Assembly (NCBI GenBank): GCA_009780275.1
Contig: WRAI01000009.1
Location: 1 to 63,271 of the forward strand
Origin: Oscillospiraceae bacterium
Lineage (GTDB): Bacteria > Bacillota > Clostridia > Oscillospirales > UBA929
Direction of reading: 5' to 3'
Length of the DNA stretch: 63,271 nt
A program made the translations under genes and the position numbers. The notes beneath the pieces were generated by a model that was given only the letters and a program-made list of their open reading frames with translations, was not told the DNA's origin and ran no database searches. Shown here one piece after another: positions 53,137 through 60,506 of this stretch. Numbering within the stretch: position 1 is the stretch's first letter; every line of letters begins with the position of its first letter.

Positions 53137-54492
53137 CTATTGCAAATGAATTAATCCTGTGCGAGTTATCAGTGAAATCGGCGCGATTTGTAGGGTGTGG
53201 TTGCGGCATGTGATTTGTACGAGCATACAAGACTTGGGTTGGCTACCCAATGCCGTCAATGTTGGTATGGTGGGTGGGAAGCCGTCATAGAGGGGGCTGT
53301 GCAGTGTAATGCAGCTTTCGTTCTGCCGAATGGCTAGATTTCCATCAACGTGTCCCAATGCATCAAAAGTGAGCAGGATATAACAGGCGTTGTGACATAA
53401 AGGGTTTATCAATTGTTTGCGCGCGGTATGCAACGCTGATTTCCAGTCGCTTTGCGCGTGTGACATGATTGTTGACCACACGTCGGTGGTTGGTAATTGC
53501 GCATGTGGCGCGGACTCCCAACGGATACGAGGGTTGAGGTTTTCGGAGGGGTAGCGGTACAGTGTCGGAATGGTTAATATGGTCTCTATGCTATCTTCAG
53601 CGTGTAGATGTGTGCCCGCTGTATAGGGGCGTACGTGGCGTGTGGTGTAGATGATGCCGTCGTTGAGCGACAGCCATAACCCTATATCCTCATAGCGCAA
53701 CAACGGTTCGTTGTCGTAGACAGTGAATGCCAGTTGTATCAATTTTGCATCGGTCATGGTTAAGCCGAATGTTTTTAATTCCGACAGTTGCCACGCGGTG
53801 CCGATAAAGGATTCAATGTCAGACGCTGTGTCACGTGCTTTGCCTTGTAAGCGGTCTTGTAAGTAGCGCTGGCAGCGGCACAAGGCGGCGTGGAGGCGCG
53901 ATACGTTTTCGTGTAATGTGACGTGCATGATTTCAGTGTCGATGATAAGGAAATTGTCGAGCATAGTCAACAGTGATTGTTGGATGCCGGGGATATAGAA
54001 ATCGCCCAAGAGGCGTATCTGCGCGGTGTAGTGAGATAGGCTTTTGCCGTCGATGGAGGCTAAGCCTTGCTTTGCCATGGCTTCAAGTAATGTCAACGCT
54101 TGTGTTATGCCATCAAGCTGTTGTACCATTTTTTTGTTGTTATCGGTACGAAGTGCTGTTTTTTTAGAGGGCTTGCGCGGCGTGAAGTATTCGGGCGGGG
54201 TGGCGGAAGTTGTGAAGTGATGGGGTGTATAGATGTAGGCGAGTAGCAGAGCAAGGGCGTGTTTGCAAGGCTTTTTGCGACTGGGGCAGCTGCACTTCGA
54301 CAGGGGCATTGCACTGTTGCTGAAGTCAACCCAAAGGCGATAAATCTTGTTACCATTGCCGGCGCATTGGCCGGATAGGATGGTTTGATGGATGTGTAAG
54401 TCACTTAAAGCAGCGTTACTCATGGCGAGTTTTTGCGCGTTGGCGAAGGTGTCGGGCGCAAGCGATTGCACCCATGCGGCGGATAATTCCAT
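53137..54492 (-). CDS. SWIM zinc-finger protein
   Basis: A 451-residue protein, the first gene of the operon. AGGAGG lies just upstream of the ATG. The SWIM motif C-x-C...C-x-H is visible near residues 67-79 (KCSCPSRKKPCKHALALLLA), preceded by IYRLWVDFSNS, the usual leading strand. SWIM domains bind zinc and mediate DNA or protein contacts. The rest includes two helical stretches and a C-terminal beta-rich part. Family members in this context are thought to recognise the trigger or target of the MoxR-vWA machine. No membrane segments. Confidence 0.85.
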   Translation of the reverse strand: MELSAAWVQSLAPDTFANAQKLAMSNAALSDLHIHQTILSGQCAGNGNKIYRLWVDFSNSAMPLSKCSCPSRKKPCKHALALLLAYIYTPHHFTTSATPPEYFTPRKPSKKTALRTDNNKKMVQQLDGITQALTLLEAMAKQGLASIDGKSLSHYTAQIRLLGDFYIPGIQQSLLTMLDNFLIIDTEIMHVTLHENVSRLHAALCRCQRYLQDRLQGKARDTASDIESFIGTAWQLSELKTFGLTMTDAKLIQLAFTVYDNEPLLRYEDIGLWLSLNDGIIYTTRHVRPYTAGTHLHAEDSIETILTIPTLYRYPSENLNPRIRWESAPHAQLPTTDVWSTIMSHAQSDWKSALHTARKQLINPLCHNACYILLTFDALGHVDGNLAIRQNESCITLHSPLYDGFPPTIPTLTALGSQPKSCMLVQITCRNHTLQIAPISLITRTGLIHLQ

Positions 54493-54514
54493 GCGTCACC
54501 TCCTGAATATCTCT

Positions 54515-54543
54515 ATCATACAGGAAAAGGCGGGGTGTGTCAA
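54515..54543 (-). promoter_or_regulatory. Promoter of the SWIM-MoxR-vWA operon
   Basis: Minus strand TTGACA (54538-54543), 17-base spacer, TATGAT (54515-54520), a near-consensus sigma-A promoter 23 bp before the SWIM start codon. It implies steady expression rather than strict induction. Confidence 0.82.
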
Positions 54544-54615
54544 TGTGTCATGTCGGCGAATTTCGACATAGTATGGACGGGATGCCATCAGTAAAACATT
54601 GTAAGGAGACTAACT

Positions 54616-55536
54616 ATGGAAGAGAAGAATTTTTACCAAAGATTTGTGCCGCGGGGCCATGATGACCAAGGCGAAGACTATGACAAAAGAGACAATCAAA
54701 ATGAGAATCAAGACGAAGATTACGACGGCGGTCAAAAAGGCAGTCAAGGCGAAGACCAAGATGATGATTATGATGAAAAGCGACCGGATAAAGGCTGTGA
54801 CTGTGATGATGACGATGATGAGCAGTCGGGCAAGCATCACGGAATAAGGCCAAAACCGGGAAAATGTATCGTGATTTGTGACTGTCCGAAGGGCGAAAGA
54901 GGCGAGCGCGGTGAAAAAGGTGAGCCGGGCGAACGCGGCAAGCGCGGGCATCAAGGCGAACGCGGGGAGCAAGGTGAGCGCGGACGTCGGGGTGAGCAAG
55001 GCGAACAGGGTGAACGAGGCCCGAGAGGCGAGCGCGGCAAGCCGTGTAATGCCTGTGAAAGAGTCAGCAATCCTGGTTTTGAAACTTGGATAAACGGATT
55101 GCCGCGTGATTGGGAAGGCTGTCACATTGAACCGAATATGGGCTATGAGCCACATGGAAGCATTGAGCGTACAACAGCTCGCGGGACTGTGCATACGGGC
55201 AAGAGTGCGGTGGCGTTGTCGCGTCGCAGTTGCATCTACCAGACCATCCATCATGTGGATGAGGGCGTTTGCTGCGAGCTATCATTCTTTGCTAAGAGTG
55301 ACGATTGCAATGCCGGTTTGACGGCTGAGGTGTTGTTTGAAACGCGACACAAAGGTGAACGCGGCGCAGTCGTTGAAATACGGCGTGGCGATCTCAACAC
55401 ACAGTGCAGTGGCTATGGCTACTACCGCGTGACGACGTGTAAAGCGCCGCACGGTGTGGTTAAGGCAATCATTCGCTTTAAGGCAGATACCGACGAAATT
55501 GGCAATGTGTATATTGATGATGTGAGTTTTAAGTAA
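54616..55536 (+). CDS. Collagen-like repeat protein
   Basis: A 306-residue protein. AAGGAG lies upstream of the ATG. No signal peptide is visible. Residues 1-92 are highly acidic and low-complexity. Residues 93-143 contain 17 collagen triplets, mainly GER, GEQ and GEK, flanked by cysteines (CDCPK before, CNAC after). The C-terminal domain (NPGFETWINGLPRDWEG to YIDDVSF) resembles the jelly-roll domains attached to collagen repeats in Bacilli and Clostridia surface and spore proteins. It may be a spore-coat or exosporium filament protein; I cannot confirm sporulation from this window. Confidence 0.82.
   Translation: MEEKNFYQRFVPRGHDDQGEDYDKRDNQNENQDEDYDGGQKGSQGEDQDDDYDEKRPDKGCDCDDDDDEQSGKHHGIRPKPGKCIVICDCPKGERGERGEKGEPGERGKRGHQGERGEQGERGRRGEQGEQGERGPRGERGKPCNACERVSNPGFETWINGLPRDWEGCHIEPNMGYEPHGSIERTTARGTVHTGKSAVALSRRSCIYQTIHHVDEGVCCELSFFAKSDDCNAGLTAEVLFETRHKGERGAVVEIRRGDLNTQCSGYGYYRVTTCKAPHGVVKAIIRFKADTDEIGNVYIDDVSFK
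54892..55044 (+). repeat. Collagen-type Gly-X-Y coding repeat (17 triplets)
   Basis: Nine-base units of the ggcgagcgc kind run tandemly through this stretch, encoding GER/GEQ/GEK triplets. Such tracts often vary in copy number between strains. Confidence 0.9.
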
Positions 55537-55540
55537 GAGA

Positions 55541-55567
55541 AAAGCCGCCCGTAGGCGGCTTTTTTTT
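55541..55567 (+). terminator. Terminator of the collagen-like gene
   Basis: AAAGCCGCC (55541-55549), 4-base loop, GGCGGCTTT followed by a T run. It touches the stop codon of the convergent foldase gene. Confidence 0.92.
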
Positions 55568-57165
55568 TATTCACCTTCCTCGGTGTTTTCATCACCCTCG
55601 GCTGTGTCTTCGTTTTCCTCTTCATCGTTGGTGGGTGGAGCGGCCTCTTCGGGCTCTTCTAAGAAAGTGAGCATAAAGGTGCGGTCGAAGTCATCATTTT
55701 CGACGACCTCAGCGGCTTCGGTGAGTGTCTCAATATGCTCATCGACGGCAGTTCGTTCTAAAATCGGGCGAATTAAATCTTGCCATTGCGTGCCGATGGA
55801 CGACATATACATGACGTGGGCACCGAATTGGGTCATGACAACGCCGTAGTCACCGACTTGGCGGGTGCTGTCGAAGCACCAGTCATTGAATTCAGGCACC
55901 ATTTGTCCGCGCTGGGTGTTGGCGAGCATGCCGCCTTGTTGACCTGATGGGCAGTCGCTGTATTGGCGTGCTAAGTCGGCAAAACTTGCCTCGGTTGCTG
56001 CGCCGGCGAGCCACTGGTCAAGAATGTCTTGGGCAGCATGGCGTATATCGTCGCGCTCTTCGTCAGTTATATCGTCACGCATGTGGCCGGGCACGCCGTC
56101 ACGCTCCTCAAAGCCAATCAGGATATGCCGCACGTCGATGGATTCTACATCATCAACCGAGGCAGGACCCTCGGGACGGTAACGGCGCAGGAACATGACG
56201 ACGAAATATTCAGATTGACCGGCAATGACAGTAATGTCACTGCCTTGGCGATCTGTATCAAACAAATACTCACGCACCAAGACAGGCGTGCGTGTATAGG
56301 ATGAACCGACTTCTAGTGTGTGTTGGTCTCCGTCAAAGCCGGTTTGCTCAGGTGGGCGGTTTTCGTTGGCATAGGCGATGAAATCGGCCTCGGTATCAAC
56401 GGCGGCCATCATGGCTTCGGCGCGCTCGCGGGCTTGTGCCATAGCGTCCTCTTCGGTGTCATTGCCTGTTGGTGTGCCGTCAAAAGAGAAGACACGAAAG
56501 TCGACGAAGTCAACGGCATTGGGGTCTTCATTGTAGGCAGTTTCCAGCTCGGCGTCGGTAAAAGTCAAGTTGTCGCGGAATTGGTCGACGTAGCGGTTGA
56601 CCAAGATGGAGCGCTCCATGTCATGCAGCAACAATGCCATATCGGCACCGTAGCCGAAGTGGTAGGCAATCAACTCGTCGGGAGTGACATTCATCTCGGC
56701 GGCCTGCTCTTCGACAGCCGTTTGATATTGGCGGATTTCGTCATGATCGGATGGATCCAGTGAGATGCCGGCACGATCAGCGGCATTAGAGAGCGCAATC
56801 ATGGTGCGGATTTGCGATACTGTTTGTTCGTGCAGCATTTCATCGATGGTTTGCTCTTCGTCAAACATGGAGGGTTGTTGGTCAAGCGGGACTGTTAAAT
56901 CGGCGCCGAGGCCTTGCGTGCTTTCCATGTAAGCGCCAAATAGGCGGGCGTAGAAATAGTTGTATTCAATGACCGAGATTTCCACGCCATCGATAACCAG
57001 CGCCGTTTCATGGAACGCCGGATTGGGCGTGGGCGCGGTGATGGCCGGCGGGCCGGTTGGGGTGCCGGGTTCATTTTCGTCATCAATGCGCGAACAACCG
57101 AAAGCAATCAAGGCAATGGCGGCTATCGCGGCCATGAGCAGGGCAAGTTTTAGCCAAGTTTTCAT
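55567..57165 (-). CDS. PpiC-type peptidyl-prolyl isomerase lipoprotein (PrsA-like)
   Basis: A 532-residue lipoprotein foldase. The start at 57165 has AAGGAG upstream; lipobox LIAFGC. Residues about 45-200 form the SurA/PrsA N-terminal chaperone arm (SVIEYNYFYARLFGAY). The PpiC domain lies near residues 330-460 with VRHILIGFEERDG, FADLARQYSDCPSGQQGG and GDYGVVMTQFGAHVMYM. It helps secreted proteins fold outside the membrane. The C-terminus is an acidic tail of about 40 residues (EEEENEDTAEG-like). A second foldase lies 88 bp upstream, with an 8-bp GGGCGACC hairpin between them. Confidence 0.9.
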   Translation of the reverse strand: MKTWLKLALLMAAIAAIALIAFGCSRIDDENEPGTPTGPPAITAPTPNPAFHETALVIDGVEISVIEYNYFYARLFGAYMESTQGLGADLTVPLDQQPSMFDEEQTIDEMLHEQTVSQIRTMIALSNAADRAGISLDPSDHDEIRQYQTAVEEQAAEMNVTPDELIAYHFGYGADMALLLHDMERSILVNRYVDQFRDNLTFTDAELETAYNEDPNAVDFVDFRVFSFDGTPTGNDTEEDAMAQARERAEAMMAAVDTEADFIAYANENRPPEQTGFDGDQHTLEVGSSYTRTPVLVREYLFDTDRQGSDITVIAGQSEYFVVMFLRRYRPEGPASVDDVESIDVRHILIGFEERDGVPGHMRDDITDEERDDIRHAAQDILDQWLAGAATEASFADLARQYSDCPSGQQGGMLANTQRGQMVPEFNDWCFDSTRQVGDYGVVMTQFGAHVMYMSSIGTQWQDLIRPILERTAVDEHIETLTEAAEVVENDDFDRTFMLTFLEEPEEAAPPTNDEEENEDTAEGDENTEEGE

Positions 57166-57253
57166 GATGATTCTCCTTATCGTTTGGCAATCAGAGTGGA
57201 GGGCGACCAAGAACGGTCGCCCGTAAAGCGGCGAATATGAGTGTAATTGTGGT

Positions 57254-59059
57254 TTACAGCCTGCGCTCTAGTGAGAACATACGCGCCGGCCAACGGATTA
57301 TGGGCATGGGGTGCTCCTCCATTTGTTCGGCCAGGAAGCCAATGTTTCTAGCCGGGTCTTCCTCTTCATCGGTGCCGGGCGCGGGGTCGCCGTGATAGGC
57401 TCTTTGAAGCAGTTGTTCACGCACCAAGAACTGCCATGTGTCCAGTTCGGAGAATTCACGGAAGTAGACAAGGGCGTAGCCCGGCACGATATCGCTACCC
57501 TCGGGAGAGGGCAATGGTAGGATGGCTACATCGCCTGCGCGGCGTGCGCTGTCAGTAATCCATTGGTCAAGCTCTGTTTCAGCTTGATAGGGCAGGCGGT
57601 ATTGATCAAGCCGTCCGCCGGTGGAGTCTCCAGAAATGTCACGTGCCAGGGCAGCAAAGATGTCTTCTGTTGCGTCGCCAGCCTCAAATTGCGCCAAGAT
57701 GTCTTCAATTTCTTCATACGCAGCAGTGACTTGCTCTTCGGTCGGGTCAGCGCCTGCAGTGCGCTCTGCCGGTACGGTAATGATGCGAAGGTTTGCGTAG
57801 GCCGTGTGTGTTGCCTTGTCTCGTGACACAAAACGCACAACATAGGCATGTGCCGTTACGGTTTCATCATCTTCTCCGGCGGGATTAGTGTGAGTAAAGA
57901 TAGCAATGTTGCCCTCGCGCGCACCAGCGGCAAATGCCCATTGTCCAACAGTGACAGTTGTTTCGCCGCTGCCCTCATTATCTTCGTCATCATCGTCTTC
58001 GTCGCCGGGCAGAGCGGGTATGGTGGCCGTGCCCAGGATGTTGATGTCGTCTTGAAGCAGGCCGCGGCGGAAGACGCTTTCGGCGTCAAATTCGGCATTG
58101 TCATCTTGCAGGGCAAGCACTTCATCGATGAATGCCGCTTCGGTGTCGTCCTCGTCATTGACGCGGTTGACAAAGGCTTCGGCTTGTCTGCGGACGGCGG
58201 CAAGTGCGTCATCTCTGAGGGTTGTGATGGTGACTTGGTCTTCCTCGTCTTCACCATCGTCTTCGTCAGAAGCCCCGGGTTGCGTCAAATCGGGGATGGG
58301 GAGGTCGGGTGTATCGCTTTCTGTGACATCATCTCCATTGTTATCGTCGACGCCGGGCAGTGAGCGTGTTTCTTCGGCAACGCGATAAACCATGAGCGTT
58401 ACAACATCGTAGTCGTCTTGATTTTCTTCGTACTCGTCGTCATATTGCTCTTGTGTGAAGACTTGGTCGCGGTTCCATTGTTCGCGGAATTGATTGGCCA
58501 AGAATTGACGTTCCATGCTGGAGCGTACAGTATTCAAATCGACACCGCGTCCGTAGAGTTGGCGCAGGAAGCGGTTGGGACGGTTGTCGACTTCGCGGAT
58601 GGCGGTTTCGAAAGCCTCCATCTCGGCATCAATGCGCAGGCGGTTTTCTTCGCTGAGTTCCATGCCGGCCTCATGCGCTAAGGCAACTAAAATTAAAGTT
58701 TCGTGCAGTTGGCGGTTGGCATGCGCGATGCCACTGGCGGCGATGCCGGCTTGACCCTGCGAGGCAAGCGAATAGCGCAGGTCGATATTTTGACCGACCC
58801 AAGAGCCAAACTCAACAACACCTCGACCCATATTGTAATTGTACTCGGCGACCGAAACTCGCTCGCCGCGGAATTCCAACGCGGTTAGATTGCGCTCGGC
58901 GATGCCTGTTGATAAAAAGAGCATGGTGGCAAAGAGCAAAGCCAGTCCGATGACCAGTACTTTAGTGAAAAATTTGTCCCAGCTAAAGGGCTTTTTCTCC
59001 GTGGCGACCGGTACGGCACGTTGTTGTTTGCGTAGTCGTTTTTCGCGTGATGCACTCAT
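57254..59059 (-). CDS. Membrane-anchored SurA/PrsA-like foldase
   Basis: A 601-residue protein with a basic cytoplasmic N-terminus (MSASREKRLRKQQR), one membrane helix at about residues 34-53 (VLVIGLALLFATMLFLSTGI) and an extracytoplasmic SurA_N-like chaperone domain (RVSVAEYNYNMGRGVVEFGS). A parvulin-like part near the C-terminus is weak: ANLRIITVPAER, then FAALARDISGDSTGG, match the PpiC layout but lack some core motifs. Several acidic low-complexity insertions (SDEDDGEDEEDQ) break the fold. Probably a chaperone paralogue of the neighbouring PpiC lipoprotein, with uncertain isomerase activity. Confidence 0.8.
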   Translation of the reverse strand: MSASREKRLRKQQRAVPVATEKKPFSWDKFFTKVLVIGLALLFATMLFLSTGIAERNLTALEFRGERVSVAEYNYNMGRGVVEFGSWVGQNIDLRYSLASQGQAGIAASGIAHANRQLHETLILVALAHEAGMELSEENRLRIDAEMEAFETAIREVDNRPNRFLRQLYGRGVDLNTVRSSMERQFLANQFREQWNRDQVFTQEQYDDEYEENQDDYDVVTLMVYRVAEETRSLPGVDDNNGDDVTESDTPDLPIPDLTQPGASDEDDGEDEEDQVTITTLRDDALAAVRRQAEAFVNRVNDEDDTEAAFIDEVLALQDDNAEFDAESVFRRGLLQDDINILGTATIPALPGDEDDDDEDNEGSGETTVTVGQWAFAAGAREGNIAIFTHTNPAGEDDETVTAHAYVVRFVSRDKATHTAYANLRIITVPAERTAGADPTEEQVTAAYEEIEDILAQFEAGDATEDIFAALARDISGDSTGGRLDQYRLPYQAETELDQWITDSARRAGDVAILPLPSPEGSDIVPGYALVYFREFSELDTWQFLVREQLLQRAYHGDPAPGTDEEEDPARNIGFLAEQMEEHPMPIIRWPARMFSLERRL

Positions 59060-59112
59060 GGTTGAATGACTCCTCTCGTGAATTGGGAAGGTTTAGGGTA
59101 TGTGTACTTCTA

Positions 59113-60375
59113 TTAACATGACAAACAAAGCGCCTTTTCAATCAAATTTCGGTACGCATCGGTGTGCTTGACTTGTCCGACGGCTGAAAATGACGGTTGA
59201 CGCAGCGTCTCAGCTGCCAGTTGGCGTATTTGTTCAACTGTTACGGCATCGTAACCGGTGATGATTTCGTCAGTTGTAGCGACATGGCCGAGAACTTTCA
59301 TGCTGTGCACGGCGTGCGATATGCGCGAGCCGGTTGATTCGAGTCCGATGACCACGCTGGCTTTAACTGATTCGCGATGACGATCAAGCTCATCTTGGGT
59401 TGGGCCATCATGCGCCAATGAAGCTAAGATTTCGCCAATCATACGCAATGCTTTGTCTTCGGTGTCGTGGCCCAGTGCGGTGTAAACGCTTAGCAATCCT
59501 GTATCGATAAACGATGTTGTGTTGCAATACACATTGTAACACAATCCGTGCGTCTCGCGCAAGGCTTGATACAGCCGTGATGACCATCCGCCGCCCAAAA
59601 TGCCGCACAATAGATGTTTGATATATCGTCGACCATGTCCTGCGGGCAAGCAGGGGAACGTCAGACACAAATGGTTCTGCTCTAACGGCTTATCAGTTGC
59701 TATAACGGCGGAGATGTATGATGCTTTTTGCGTTTGAACAGCTTCACTGGCCGGAATGGTGCTGAGCACGTCGGCAAAATTCTTAATATCAGTATCGTTG
59801 TATTGCCCGACGATAGCGGCAATGAGATTCGATCCCCGGTAAGCCTGGTCACGCATGGTTTGTAAGTCTTTGCCCGTCAGTGTTTGTAATGTTTCAGGCG
59901 ACCCCAGAATTGGGCGACCCAACGCCTGTCCGGGGAAGACGGCTTGTAATAAAGTTTCGCCGACCAAATCTTCGGGCGAATCTTCGTACATGTCGATCTC
60001 TTCCAAAATTACACTGCGTTCGAGTGACAAATCCTTATCGCGCAGGTTGGCATGAAACACCATGTCAGTCAAAATATCCTGCGCTGTGGCCAAATGATTG
60101 TGCAGGACGCGAGCATAGTAGGCAGTCGCGTCTTTGGTGGTGTAGGCATTAAATTGTCCGCCGACGCTGTCGGTCAACGCCGCCAACCGGGTCGCCGAAT
60201 AACGCGTCGTGCCCTTGAATACCATGTGTTCAAGACAATGGCAGATGCCGTTTTGGGCAGCTGTCTCATGCCGCGAACCGACATTCGCCCAAATGCCGAT
60301 TGACGCGCTTCGAACGCTGTCAACGGGTTCCAGCAACAGCGTTACGCCGTTGGAGAGAGTTGTGATGTTTGTCAT
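59113..60375 (-). CDS. M16-family zinc peptidase (processing peptidase-like)
   Basis: A 420-residue peptidase. The inverted zinc motif HCLEH (residues 46-50) lies in NGICHCLEHMVFKG, and the distal Glu ligands in ERSVILEEIDMYED. The C-terminal domain has GGGWSSRLYQALRETHGLCY, the usual substrate-clamp motif. It belongs to the single-chain processing peptidase group often located beside pnp in Firmicutes, as it is here. Substrate unknown. Confidence 0.92.
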   Translation of the reverse strand: MTNITTLSNGVTLLLEPVDSVRSASIGIWANVGSRHETAAQNGICHCLEHMVFKGTTRYSATRLAALTDSVGGQFNAYTTKDATAYYARVLHNHLATAQDILTDMVFHANLRDKDLSLERSVILEEIDMYEDSPEDLVGETLLQAVFPGQALGRPILGSPETLQTLTGKDLQTMRDQAYRGSNLIAAIVGQYNDTDIKNFADVLSTIPASEAVQTQKASYISAVIATDKPLEQNHLCLTFPCLPAGHGRRYIKHLLCGILGGGWSSRLYQALRETHGLCYNVYCNTTSFIDTGLLSVYTALGHDTEDKALRMIGEILASLAHDGPTQDELDRHRESVKASVVIGLESTGSRISHAVHSMKVLGHVATTDEIITGYDAVTVEQIRQLAAETLRQPSFSAVGQVKHTDAYRNLIEKALCLSC

Positions 60376-60465
60376 CTAGACCTCGATATCATGGCGCCTG
60401 CGGGCGGGAAAGCCATCCGCCGTCTCGGGCGCGGTACCTTTTTTGCAAAAGGGTAAGAAATTAGG

Positions 60466-60499
60466 GCGAAGGGCGCGTTGTCATCACTGCGCCCTTCGC
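60466..60499 (-). terminator. Hairpin downstream of pnp
   Basis: GCGAAGGGCGC (60466-60476) and GCGCCCTTCGC (60489-60499) form an 11-bp stem just after the pnp stop. The U-tract is weak. Confidence 0.6.
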
Positions 60500-60506
60500 T
60501 TACGGT

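Noticed and set aside
54610..55254. 214-codon minus-strand frame with hydrophobic repeats
   Set aside because: It is the antisense of the acidic head and Gly-X-Y tract; GAN and GGN codons read backwards give long hydrophobic frames.
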